Made by a program: the position numbers and the translations under genes
Shown: piece after piece, positions 39,038-48,050 of the stretch
How positions within the stretch are numbered: position 1 is the stretch's first letter
Layout: every line of letters starts with the position of its first letter
Notes under the pieces: generated by a model
What the model saw: the letters and a program-made list of their open reading frames with translations, nothing else
Database searches by the model: none
What the model was told of the DNA's origin: nothing
NCBI GenBank assembly: GCA_963806045.1
Contig: CAWDWP010000017.1
Coordinates: forward strand, 62,001 to 126,000
Length of the DNA stretch: 64,000 nt
From: DATCHW01 sp963806045
GTDB lineage: Bacteria; Bacteroidota; Ignavibacteria; Tepidaquicellales; Tepidaquicellaceae
Reading direction: 5' to 3'

Positions 39038-39277
39038 AATGTTTTATTTTATTTTTCTGTAATTATAATTATATCTATTAATAAATGCAATAATAGTGCC
39101 AAATATAAACTGGATTTAATGGGCTTATTGAAGCTCCTCAATTGATTTATTTGTCTCAAAATAAGACAATAATCTCTTTTTGATAAGAATTCCAAGAAGT
39201 AAATAAATATGTATTTAATATTATCTTTTTCGTACTTAATTTGAATTTTATTGTCGAAAAATAGCAAATAAAGAATT

Positions 39278-40432
39278 TTGAATCCTACAAGAGCTGAGAT
39301 AGATTTAAATAAGTTAAAATTCAACTTTGACCAGATTAAAAAGCATATTCACAAGGAAAATCCCGGTAAAAAAATAAAAATATGCGGAGTTGTAAAAGCA
39401 AACGCTTACGGACACGGAATTCAGGAAATAAGCAGAAAACTAATCTCTATCGGGGCCGATTATCTTGGGGTTGCAAATTACGATGAAGCAATAAAACTAA
39501 GGACAATAATACCCGAGGCTTCAATACTTGTTTTCGGAACTCTAATACATTCAAAACTAAAACCGGCTGCATATGTTTCAAAACTCTTGAAATTTGACCT
39601 GATAGCTACAGTTGCATCATTGGAAACGGCAGGATTTCTAGATTATTACAGCAAAAGACTTAAGAAAAAATTCAAAGTACATATTAAAGTTGATACCGGA
39701 ATGAAAAGAATCGGATTTGATGTTAAAAGAGCATTAAAAAATATTTCACAGGTATTCACATATAAAAATCTTGAAGTGGAAGGTATCTATACTCATTTTG
39801 CAACTTCTGAAAGCTTTGATAAATCATTTGCCAAACTGCAGTTACATAAATTTCAGGAACTACTTCATCAATTGAAAAAAGCCGGAATGGAATTTCCAAT
39901 AGTTCATTCAGCGAACAGCGGTGCAATTCTTGATTTGAAAGATTCTTATTTTGACATGGTAAGACCGGGACTGGCTCTTTATGGTTACCATCCGTCTGAT
40001 GAAATAAAAAATAAAATTCCGCTTAAACCAATAATGAATCTAAAATCTAAAGTAACATATATAAAAAGGGTTGACTCTCATACAAGCATATCATATGGCA
40101 GAAAATATTTTACCGATAAAAGAAGTTTCATTGGCTCCGTGCCTATCGGATATGGTGACGGATACTGGAGGATTTTATCAAACAAAGGAAAAGTTCTGAT
40201 AAACGGGAAATTTTACCCGGTGGTTGGGGCAATAACTATGGACTGGTTGATGATAAATTTAGGAGAAAAAAGCAGTGTGAAGATAGGTGATGATGTTTTG
40301 CTTATGGGAACCGAGAATGGCAATAATCTCGGTGCGGATAAAATAGCTCAAATCACAAAAACTATTCCATATGAAATGTGTTGTGCTGTTGCAGACCGGG
40401 TTCAAAGGAAATATCTGAACAGTAAAAACTGA
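39278..40432 (+). CDS. alr: Alanine racemase
   Basis: 384 residues. PLP enzyme interconverting L- and D-alanine for peptidoglycan. The PLP Lys is in VVKANAYGHG, and IKVDTGMKRIGF, YGDGYWR and GAITMDWLMINLG are family motifs. A TTG start at 39278 gives MNPTRAEIDLNKL, matching the usual N-terminus; no ATG lies nearby in frame. It stands alone between minus-strand genes and ends near a strong terminator. Confidence 0.9.
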   Translation: MNPTRAEIDLNKLKFNFDQIKKHIHKENPGKKIKICGVVKANAYGHGIQEISRKLISIGADYLGVANYDEAIKLRTIIPEASILVFGTLIHSKLKPAAYVSKLLKFDLIATVASLETAGFLDYYSKRLKKKFKVHIKVDTGMKRIGFDVKRALKNISQVFTYKNLEVEGIYTHFATSESFDKSFAKLQLHKFQELLHQLKKAGMEFPIVHSANSGAILDLKDSYFDMVRPGLALYGYHPSDEIKNKIPLKPIMNLKSKVTYIKRVDSHTSISYGRKYFTDKRSFIGSVPIGYGDGYWRILSNKGKVLINGKFYPVVGAITMDWLMINLGEKSSVKIGDDVLLMGTENGNNLGADKIAQITKTIPYEMCCAVADRVQRKYLNSKN

Positions 40433-40469
40433 TTCTGAAATAAATTTTGAAATTAATAAAAATAAGAAA

Positions 40470-40510
40470 GGGGGCCGGAAAAGCCCCCTCTCTTACCGTT
40501 CTTTTTTTCA
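40470..40510. terminator. Bidirectional terminator between alr and hydrolase copy 4
   Basis: GGGGGC (40470-40475) pairs with GCCCCC (40483-40488), with T-rich sequence after on the plus strand and AT-rich sequence on the other side. The element and its flanks closely resemble 42381-42418, downstream of hydrolase copy 3. Confidence 0.75.
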
Positions 40511-40517
40511 AGTATTA

Positions 40518-40766
40518 CTATTTAACTAACAGCATACGTTTCATTTCAGAAAATCCATCGATCTGAATTTTGTAAAAATAAACACCGCTGGACATACCAG
40601 AGGCATCAAACATAACCGAATAATATCCGGCGGTTTTTGTATCGTTAAGCAGTGTTTTTATTTCTCTGCCTGTAATATCATAAATTTTTATTGTTACTTT
40701 ACTATCTACCGGTAATCCGAAATTAATGTTCGTTGTTGGATTGAATGGATTTGGATAATTCTGTAG
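40518..40766 (-). CDS. Hydrolase copy 4, C-terminal sorting-domain piece
   Basis: Encodes LQNYPNPFNPTTNINFGLP through SGVYFYKIQ and KRMLLVK, the T9SS sorting domain of the gene starting at 42069. One extra base at about 40764 (in the stretch coding for 'FELS-QNY') separates it from the catalytic part. Confidence 0.75.
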   Translation of the reverse strand, partial: LQNYPNPFNPTTNINFGLPVDSKVTIKIYDITGREIKTLLNDTKTAGYYSVMFDASGMSSGVYFYKIQIDGFSEMKRMLLVK

Positions 40767-42069
40767 ATAATTCAAATTTTGAAGGAGTTCCAATCGTGAC
40801 ATTTCCCGATGGGCTATTTTCTGTCAAATTAATATTCTCAATGTTATTTTCAATCTTCAGGACGCGAAGCATTTTTGGATTATTTTCGGAAGTAATTTTG
40901 TTGTATCCTTCCGATCCGGATATGCCATTATACTCGAGAACCATTGCACGATATGAATGCAAAGGATTAAGTCCTGTGACGGTCAGATTGTTCCCGGAAC
41001 CATTATAAACACAATACCATCCTGTACCATCGGATGTACCCAATCCATAAGTAGAATTTGCATTATATGTGGTTCCGTCAAAAATTACAGGAGAGCCTGA
41101 ATTTGAGTTTTTAACGAATACAACTCTATTACTACCGTTACCTTTATTCCAGCATAAAGATATTGAATTCGGAAAAAAAGGTGAACATTTTATCTGACTC
41201 GCTTGAACAGTTGGTGGAGATGAGTAATTAGAGATTGCATTATTAAAAACCGGCCATAATGAATCCGTTTGCGGTACACAATCCTGTCTAAAATACCACC
41301 AGAAATATCCCCCGACAAAGTTTTGTGTAGTGACTTTCAATTTATAATAACGGTCCATATAAAGCGCTTTTTTATCGGGTAAATTTGTTCCGCATTCACC
41401 TATTCCTAATTTTGAGTTTGGAAAAATTGTATGGAGACTATCAAAAATACGTTGCCAGTTTGGCTGATAACCGTTACAGTCATCCTCATAATAGGACACC
41501 CATACATAATCAAGGCCGCTTTTCATCGTCTGATCGATATTATTGTTGACCCAACGGAACATTTCATTCTCATAATTGCTCCAGCAATTTTTATTATAAT
41601 ACAATGTGATTGCTGTTTTTTTATCTTTTGATTTAATAATCTGGTAAGCTGCATTTATTTTTGCAATTACATCGCAGGTCGAACCGCACCATTCACCGTT
41701 TATTTCATTTCCGATTTCCCAGATATCCACGTTATCACCAAGAGTATCGAGATAATTCTGTGTTCTTTCTGTATACTGCTGGAGATTATATTGATTCATA
41801 TAATAACTGTCAAGTATTTCTCCCATAATAAAACTGACAGTATGTATTTGATTTACGGGGTTCTGATAATAACGTGCGGCCACCCATTCATCAAATACTA
41901 TTCTGGCAGTTGGCTTTTTACAAAGACCGGATAACGATGATATTATATTACTTAAACCGCCTACATTATCAAGTGTTAAGCCATAGACACGGGTTGAATC
42001 TGGTACTGAAGCGTATGATATCTGAGTTATTAAAATGAGAAATGTAAAAAAACCTAATATTTTCCTCAT
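40723..42069 (-). CDS. Secreted clan-A-like glycoside hydrolase, copy 4 (frame broken near 40764)
   Basis: 448 residues of open frame. Signal peptide, TIM-barrel-like domain with WEIGNEINGEW and GIGECG, then the Fn3-like region (LGTSDGTGWYCVYNGSG) and the start of the sorting region. The correct frame passes into 40518-40766. This copy lacks the dyad and the GG-N10-GC promoter found before the other three. It lies directly downstream of copy 3 on the same strand, so it arose by tandem duplication that included the 3' terminator. Confidence 0.75.
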   Translation of the reverse strand: MRKILGFFTFLILITQISYASVPDSTRVYGLTLDNVGGLSNIISSLSGLCKKPTARIVFDEWVAARYYQNPVNQIHTVSFIMGEILDSYYMNQYNLQQYTERTQNYLDTLGDNVDIWEIGNEINGEWCGSTCDVIAKINAAYQIIKSKDKKTAITLYYNKNCWSNYENEMFRWVNNNIDQTMKSGLDYVWVSYYEDDCNGYQPNWQRIFDSLHTIFPNSKLGIGECGTNLPDKKALYMDRYYKLKVTTQNFVGGYFWWYFRQDCVPQTDSLWPVFNNAISNYSSPPTVQASQIKCSPFFPNSISLCWNKGNGSNRVVFVKNSNSGSPVIFDGTTYNANSTYGLGTSDGTGWYCVYNGSGNNLTVTGLNPLHSYRAMVLEYNGISGSEGYNKITSENNPKMLRVLKIENNIENINLTENSPSGNVTIGTPSKFELSTELSKSIQSNNEH

Positions 42070-42383
42070 AACTTATTTTAGTACTTAAATATTAATAAAA
42101 ATTATTAAATACCGACCTTATTGATTCTTGTACCTAAAAAATGTTTTAAATACATTTATCTAACTTAGAATAATCCGTAAAAATTGCTACTATTCCAACA
42201 TATTCTAAATCTTGGATAAAAATTTATTATTTTAATAATAACGCAATAGAAGTAAGAGAGATATTTTACTACAGTCAGTTTTTAAATTCAATGGAAAATT
42301 TTATACCTAAAAAATCTTTGTTTTCTTATTGCAGAAATTCAGGTAATTAATTATTTGTTTTTAAAATTAATAGAAATAAGAAA
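42070..42383. other. Non-coding region between hydrolase copies 3 and 4
   Basis: AT-rich, no gene. It must contain the promoter of copy 4. Both strands were checked for a GG-N10-GC element and for CAATATGA dyads and neither was found. Confidence 0.45.
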
Positions 42384-42418
42384 GGGGCTGAAAAGCCCCT
42401 TTTCTTACGGTTCTTTTT
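42384..42418. terminator. Terminator after hydrolase copy 3
   Basis: GGGGC (42384-42388) pairs with GCCCC (42395-42399), extended by AAGAAA/TTTTCTT. It is a near copy of the element at 40470. Confidence 0.7.
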
Positions 42419-42427
42419 GAAGCACTA

Positions 42428-44206
42428 TTATTTAACTAACAGCATTCGTTTCAGATCGGAGAATCCATCAGTCTGTATTTTATAAAAATAAACACCACTG
42501 GATATACCGGAAGCATCAAACATAACCGTATAATATCCTGCGGCTCTTGTATCGTTAAGAAGTGTTCTTATTTCTCTGCCTGAAATATCATAAATTTTTA
42601 TTGTTACTTTACTATTCACAGGCATTCCGAAACTAATGTTCGTAGTCGGATTGAATGGATTTGGATAATTCTGCGATAATTCAAATTTTGAAGGAGTACC
42701 TACAATCACATCCGCTGAAAGATTATGATATTCAAAATTACCATTATAATCTATTTGTTTTAATCTGTATTTATAATTTCCGGCCGGAATATTCTTGTCA
42801 ACAAATTCATATTTTACCGGAACATTAATATTACCATTTCCATTTATGAATCCTGCATCTACCCAATTTTCACTATTTGCTTTGAGAGTTCTTTCAACAT
42901 TAAATCCTTTATTATTAACTTCGTTATTAGTTGTCCATTTAAGTCTGACATTATTTCTCTCAACAGTAGAAGTAAATGACACAAGCTCCACAGGCATAAG
43001 CCCCTGTATAATGACAGGATTATTGGTTGAAGCGTTTCTGTTATAGCCTTCAAATCCCGAAAAACCATTGTATTCAAGAATCATAGCAATATAAGAATGA
43101 AGAGGTGTAAGACCTGTAATGGTCAAGCCTCCTGCTGAGGAACCGTTATAGACGCAATACCAGCCATTTCCATCGGATGTTCCCTGTCCAAAAATAGTAT
43201 TAGGTATGTACGTTACACCGTCCTGAATATTTGGAACCCCGCTTCCAGCATCTTTTACAAAAACCGCTCTTTTTGAACCATTTCCATTTGTCCAGCTTAA
43301 TATAAGTGATGTTAAAGAAAGTGGTGAACTTGTTATCTGGCTTGCCTGAGTTGCAGGAGGAGCATAGTTTGAGATTGAATTATTAAACGTAGTCCATAAG
43401 GGATCTGTATAAGGGACACAATCCTGCTTGTAATACCACCAAAAATATCCTCCGATATAATTATGAGTGGTAATATTCATTCTGTAATATCTGCTGATAT
43501 ATGCAGCCTTATTTGCAGTAGTTGTTCCGCATTCGCCAAATCCTATTTTTGAATTAGGGAACATCGTATGCAGGCTGTCAAATACCTGCTGCCAGTTTGG
43601 CTGTAAATTGTTGCAGTCATCCTCATAATATGAAATCAGCACATAATCGAGATTATTTTTCATTGTTGTGCTTATATTAGTCTGTGCCCATCTAAACATT
43701 TCATTCGCCGGATTCGACCAGCAGTTTTTATTATAATATAGCGTCAACTCCGTTTTTTTATTCGCTGCTTTGATAATCGAATATGCAGCATTCATCTTCG
43801 CAACTACATCACTGGTGTTTCCTAACCATTCACCGTTGATTTCATTTCCGATTTCCCAGATATCAACTTTGCTTCCTAGTAAATTAAGATATTCATTTGT
43901 CCGGTCGATATATTGCTGCAGAGTATACTGGGGCATATAATAACTATCCAATATCTCACCCATAATGAAACTAAATTTACTGATTTCATTTACAGGGGTT
44001 TGATAATATGTTGCTGCAACAAATTCATCAAAAACAATTCTTGTTGTGGGTTTTTTGCATAGCCGTGCAAGTGAGGTATCTATTTTGTTCAAGCCATTAA
44101 CAGCATCTAACGTAAGACCGTACATGCGGGTAGTATCTATTTGTGTAGAGAACGAAATTTGTGATTTCAGAAGTAAAACAATCAGGAGTAAAAAAATCTT
44201 CCTCAT
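42428..44206 (-). CDS. Secreted clan-A-like glycoside hydrolase, copy 3 (longest, intact)
   Basis: 592 residues. Order: signal peptide; TIM-barrel-like domain (about 25-295) with WEIGNEINGEW (candidate acid/base Glu), GFGECG (candidate nucleophile) and GGYFWWYYKQDC; an Fn3-like segment (about 300-400, GQGTSDGNGWYCVYNGSS); a second beta module (MPVELVSFTSTVERNNVRLKW ... ), and a sorting domain (SQNYPNPFNPTTNI, SGVYFYKIQ, KRMLLVK). The strong SD AAAGGAGAAA precedes the ATG. It has the dyad plus sigma-54-type promoter. This intact copy is the template used to recognise the frame breaks in copies 1 and 4. Confidence 0.8.
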   Translation of the reverse strand: MRKIFLLLIVLLLKSQISFSTQIDTTRMYGLTLDAVNGLNKIDTSLARLCKKPTTRIVFDEFVAATYYQTPVNEISKFSFIMGEILDSYYMPQYTLQQYIDRTNEYLNLLGSKVDIWEIGNEINGEWLGNTSDVVAKMNAAYSIIKAANKKTELTLYYNKNCWSNPANEMFRWAQTNISTTMKNNLDYVLISYYEDDCNNLQPNWQQVFDSLHTMFPNSKIGFGECGTTTANKAAYISRYYRMNITTHNYIGGYFWWYYKQDCVPYTDPLWTTFNNSISNYAPPATQASQITSSPLSLTSLILSWTNGNGSKRAVFVKDAGSGVPNIQDGVTYIPNTIFGQGTSDGNGWYCVYNGSSAGGLTITGLTPLHSYIAMILEYNGFSGFEGYNRNASTNNPVIIQGLMPVELVSFTSTVERNNVRLKWTTNNEVNNKGFNVERTLKANSENWVDAGFINGNGNINVPVKYEFVDKNIPAGNYKYRLKQIDYNGNFEYHNLSADVIVGTPSKFELSQNYPNPFNPTTNISFGMPVNSKVTIKIYDISGREIRTLLNDTRAAGYYTVMFDASGISSGVYFYKIQTDGFSDLKRMLLVK

Positions 44207-44256
44207 TTTAATTTCTCCTTTGGGAATATTTTTAAAAAATAATTATTATTTAAGTG

Positions 44257-44273
44257 TGCAATTGATATGCCAA
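44257..44273 (-). promoter_or_regulatory. Sigma-54 type -24/-12 promoter for hydrolase copy 3
   Basis: Read on the minus strand: TTGGCATATCAATTGCA, with GG at 44270-44271 and GC at 44258-44259 (ten bases between). Transcription would start near 44247, about 40 bases before the ATG. Confidence 0.7.
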
Positions 44274-44356
44274 AATATGAATGCTTTATTTGGATTTTTT
44301 TTGCAAAATTTGACGATAATTGACGACTTTCAAGTGAACAAATTAAATATTTATCT

Positions 44357-44383
44357 CAATATGAGATTAGTAATATCATATTG
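44357..44383. promoter_or_regulatory. Upstream activator dyad 3
   Basis: CAATATGA-N11-TCATATTG, identical in both half-sites and spacer length to the dyad at 2494. The symmetry extends to 12-bp arms (44353-44364 with 44376-44387). It is about 111 bases upstream of the promoter at 44257. Confidence 0.7.
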
Positions 44384-44585
44384 AGATTTTAAAAAAATAA
44401 TAATTGTGTAAATCCAGAGGTAAAGTAGAAATAAAAACAGGTCAAACCAATGTTTTATAAGAGAAAATTCAAAACTTGAATAAAAATTAAATTGTATTAA
44501 ATAACATTGTGCCGGTTTATTTCTGATGTTTGGAACGCATTGATTATTAATATGTTATGTATTATAAGAACATAAAAAGGATAAA

Positions 44586-45308
44586 ATGGAAAAACAAAAT
44601 ATTAAATTAATAAAAAAAGAATCTGTTGCTGAAGGAACAATGATGTTCACCTTCGGCAAGCCGTTAGATTTTGTATTCAAAGCCGGACAATCGATTGACT
44701 TAACTTTGATTGATCCGCCAGAAACAGATGCGGAAGGTAACACTCGTGCTTTCTCACTGGTGTCAGCACCGGATGAAGATTATCTAGCAGTTACTACAAG
44801 GATGAGAGATACAGCATTTAAAAGAGTTCTGAAAAACGCATCTTTAAATACCGAATTCGAATTTGCGGGACCTTTTGGTTCATTTACTCTACATAATAAC
44901 GCTTCGAAACCTGCTATATTTCTTGTCGGAGGAATAGGAATAACTCCTTTTTATAGCATACTGAAATTTGCGGCAATGAGCCATCTGCCTCATAAAATAT
45001 ATTTATTCTATTCCAATCGCAGACCTGAAGATACAGTATTTCTGAACGAACTTGAAGCGTTAAAGAAAAATAATCCCAATTATACGCTAATAGCTACGAT
45101 GACAGAAATGGAGAGATCAAACAAACACTGGACAGGCGAAAAGGGATTTATCACAAAAGAATTGATTAAAAAATATGTTTCGGATACAGTTTCCGCTATA
45201 TATTACAGTGCGGGACCACCCGAAATGGTTTCCACGATGAGAAAAATTTTAACTGATCTTGGAATTGATGACGACAATATCAGAACAGAGGAATTTTCAG
45301 GATATTAA
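44586..45308 (+). CDS. FAD/NAD(P) oxidoreductase, ferredoxin reductase-like
   Basis: 240 residues. FNR-type fold: FAD-binding TRAFSLVSAP (RxxS type), NAD-binding VGGIGITPFYS and the C-terminal EEFSGY. No iron-sulfur motif, so it is a single flavin reductase domain. It could pass electrons between NAD(P)H and a ferredoxin, rubredoxin or haem protein. It stands alone; the partner is not in view. Confidence 0.8.
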   Translation: MEKQNIKLIKKESVAEGTMMFTFGKPLDFVFKAGQSIDLTLIDPPETDAEGNTRAFSLVSAPDEDYLAVTTRMRDTAFKRVLKNASLNTEFEFAGPFGSFTLHNNASKPAIFLVGGIGITPFYSILKFAAMSHLPHKIYLFYSNRRPEDTVFLNELEALKKNNPNYTLIATMTEMERSNKHWTGEKGFITKELIKKYVSDTVSAIYYSAGPPEMVSTMRKILTDLGIDDDNIRTEEFSGY

Positions 45309-45405
45309 GAATGTAGGGAATAAGTCGTTACATAATTCCACTAATTATTTTGTATAAATATTATTTCATCCGACTTATATTAATTACTTATTGTTTTAAA
45401 CATAA

Positions 45406-46491
45406 TTAAAATTCTAATCCCATATTTATGGTGGTTTCCGTTCTTGAATTTGAATTTTCACTGAATATTTTCAATTTACTATCCGCACTTAAAAAACGGG
45501 ATTCCAGTCTTAAATAGTAATTTTCAATTGGCCTGTATTCTAACGCACCAGTCAAACCCCAGCTTTTCAACCCTGATAATTTTCCGTCATCACCAATAAA
45601 TGTTCCGGAAAGAAATCCTTCAGCATCGCTGAAATATTCCGCTCTCAAACTAAAGAAAAACTTTGGGGTAATTTTATATCTTCCTGAAAGAAATGTTGAA
45701 ATCAAAGAAGCAGAAGCAGTAGAGTCGGTAATTTTCGATTTTTCCTGTGTTGCATAATCGACCTCTAAAATAAAATCCAGCTTTTCTGTAGGAGAGTAAA
45801 GTATATACAGGTCATTAAAGATTCTTAATTTCGGATTATTCAAAGCAGTTGGCATTTCATTACCAAGAATAACATTATAATCAAATGAAATCTTAGGGGT
45901 TGGTTTATAAGCAAGTTCAATTCCTAATGATTTATTTTTATTATTATCTTCTAACACATTGAATCCGTTCATAATATGCAGACAGCTGCTGAACTTTTCC
46001 GAAAAATCATAACTTATTTTCACACCAGACTCATAAAATGGCGCAAAATATGAACCCATGGTAAAGGATGAAAATAAGCTATTTATCGGAAACCCTTCGG
46101 TTCCGATGAATGTTAAGAAATAACCGGCATCTATCCATAAGTTCTCGTAAGGGGAAAAGCCAATATTTGCTTCCTGAATATTTTGCATGTTTGAAGGCCA
46201 GTTTATTGCCGGGATATCACCATAGTGAAGTGTCATCTTCCCCCGAACGGTTTCGGAATTATAGCTTAATGAAACCTGCGCAATATTTAATTTAAACTGG
46301 TCTCTGAAAGGTTCGAATGATGCAAACTGTCTTTGTGTTTTATCTTTGTCTGTATCCCAGGCGTAATACACATCTACGGTCCCTTTTATTTTTAAATTGT
46401 TTAATATATCATTTTCCTGAGCCCTTACCTGATTTGGAATTATAATGATTAAAGAAATTAATGTTATAAAAAGTATTTTAATATTTTTCAT
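45406..46491 (-). CDS. Outer-membrane porin, OmpL-like beta-barrel (BBP2-type)
   Basis: 361 residues. A signal peptide (ending NQVRAQ) precedes a barrel with alternating strands, including IKGTVDVYYAWDTDKD, MTLHYGDIPAINW and ESGVKISYDF, and a terminal aromatic residue (NMGLEF). It follows the ammonium transporter gene on the same strand, a pairing common in Bacteroidetes, so it may let ammonium or small solutes through the outer membrane. Confidence 0.75.
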   Translation of the reverse strand: MKNIKILFITLISLIIIIPNQVRAQENDILNNLKIKGTVDVYYAWDTDKDKTQRQFASFEPFRDQFKLNIAQVSLSYNSETVRGKMTLHYGDIPAINWPSNMQNIQEANIGFSPYENLWIDAGYFLTFIGTEGFPINSLFSSFTMGSYFAPFYESGVKISYDFSEKFSSCLHIMNGFNVLEDNNKNKSLGIELAYKPTPKISFDYNVILGNEMPTALNNPKLRIFNDLYILYSPTEKLDFILEVDYATQEKSKITDSTASASLISTFLSGRYKITPKFFFSLRAEYFSDAEGFLSGTFIGDDGKLSGLKSWGLTGALEYRPIENYYLRLESRFLSADSKLKIFSENSNSRTETTINMGLEF

Positions 46492-46541
46492 ATTGTATTC
46501 AAAATTAATTTAAAAGATTAGATTATTTCGAAATCGAATGA

Positions 46542-46574
46542 ATTCTCCGTCCCTGTGAAACAGTGACGGAGAAT
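46542..46574 (-). terminator. Terminator after amt
   Basis: ATTCTCCGTC (46542-46551) pairs perfectly with GACGGAGAAT (46565-46574), between the amt stop and the porin start. Read-through past it would join the two genes. Confidence 0.65.
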
Positions 46575-46625
46575 TACAAATTTTCCGAAAAACATAAATT
46601 ACATTATCGATAGTTATGAATGATT

Positions 46626-47903
46626 TTACATTGCATCTGTATATGCACGTTCACCATGTAATATTTCATCCAATCCTATTTCTTCTTCCTGCTTGCTCAG
46701 CTTTACAGAGGTTATTTTATTAATAATCCAAAGCATACTCCATGTAAATCCAAAAGCATAGATTGAACTAACAATTACAGCAACAACCTGCTTTAAAAAG
46801 AAAGTTGATTCACCAAAAAACAATCCATTGGAACCGTTTGCATTAACTGCGACTGTTCCAAACAGACCAAGAAATATTATACCTATCATTCCTCCTACAC
46901 CGTGAACACCCCAAACATCAAGGGCATCATCCCATTGAAGTTTGTTTTTCAATGCAACAGCGAAATAGCATACAATACCAGCAAGTATTCCGATTAAAAC
47001 AGCAGATGTTGTCGTAACGTATCCTGCGGCAGGTGTAATTGTCGCAAGACCTGCAACAGCGCCGGTAAGCAGCCCTACAAATTTTGGTTTCTTTTCAAGC
47101 CACCAGGCAAGAGAGACCCAGACAACAGCCGCAAATGATGCAGCGATATCTGTATTTAGAAATGCATTTGCAGTGATACTATCGACTGCAAATTCGCTTC
47201 CTGCATTAAATCCATACCATCCGAACCATAACAAACCTGTTCCGAGTGCAATCAACGGAATACTATGCAGACCGGGGTCAGCAACTTTTCTTCTTCCAAC
47301 ATACAATACAGAAGCTAAAGCCGCCATACCAGCAATATTGTGTACCACAATACCGCCTGCAAAATCCTTAACACCCCAATGCCACAGAATTCCTCCACCC
47401 CATATCATATGGACGAACGGGAAATAGACAAGCATTAGCCAAAGGGTTAAGAAAAGTAAATATGCTTTAAATTTTATACGGTTTACGAATGCGCCGGTGA
47501 TAAGAGCAGGAGTAATAATTGCAAACATCATCTGGTAAGCAATGAATACTATCATTGGAATCCCTGCATTACCAAAGATGGGGATATTGCCGGCGACTGT
47601 AGATACACCGGAACTTGTTGTTACGTCAATACCCTTTAAAAAAACCCAGTTAAAATTGCCGACTATACCACCAAGTAAATCAGTACCATCGACACAATTA
47701 CCACTAAAGCACATCGAAAAACCGAATAAATACCAAATAACTGTCGTCCATCCCATTGATACGAAACTTTGTATCATAATGGCGAGGACGTTTTTTCTTC
47801 CTACGAGACCTCCGTAGAAGAATGCTAAGCCGGGAGTCATAAGCATAACAAGACTCGTAGCTAATAGCATAAAACCGGTATTCCCGGTATCCCAATTGGG
47901 CAT
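46626..47903 (-). CDS. amt: Ammonium transporter Amt
   Basis: 425 residues with about eleven membrane helices. Family motifs are TPGLAFFYGGLVGRKNVL, WHWGVKDFAGGIVVHNIAG (the Amt signature and first pore His) and VWGVHGVGGMIG (second pore His). It moves ammonium across the inner membrane. A strong Shine-Dalgarno AAAGGAGGTC (about 47909-47917) sits just before the ATG. No glnK/glnB gene is adjacent, unlike most amt loci. No sigma-54 promoter was found upstream. Confidence 0.9.
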   Translation of the reverse strand: MPNWDTGNTGFMLLATSLVMLMTPGLAFFYGGLVGRKNVLAIMIQSFVSMGWTTVIWYLFGFSMCFSGNCVDGTDLLGGIVGNFNWVFLKGIDVTTSSGVSTVAGNIPIFGNAGIPMIVFIAYQMMFAIITPALITGAFVNRIKFKAYLLFLTLWLMLVYFPFVHMIWGGGILWHWGVKDFAGGIVVHNIAGMAALASVLYVGRRKVADPGLHSIPLIALGTGLLWFGWYGFNAGSEFAVDSITANAFLNTDIAASFAAVVWVSLAWWLEKKPKFVGLLTGAVAGLATITPAAGYVTTTSAVLIGILAGIVCYFAVALKNKLQWDDALDVWGVHGVGGMIGIIFLGLFGTVAVNANGSNGLFFGESTFFLKQVVAVIVSSIYAFGFTWSMLWIINKITSVKLSKQEEEIGLDEILHGERAYTDAM

Positions 47904-48050
47904 ATTAGACCTCCTTTAATTTTAAAGAACAAAAAAGTTTTATAAAAATATTAAAACCTCAAATTACTAACAATGAAAAAATTATTTACTAAATTAACAT
48001 TAACAGTGCGTAAATTAATTTCAGGGAAATAAGATATTTTCCCGATTAAA

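Noticed and set aside
39049..39324. 91-residue minus-strand frame near alr
   Set aside because: It overlaps the start of alr on the opposite strand, is Ile/Leu/Lys-rich as expected for AT-rich DNA, and has no supporting motif.
46626..48050. Sigma-54 control of amt
   Set aside because: Common in other bacteria, but no GG-N10-GC element was found in 47904-48050.
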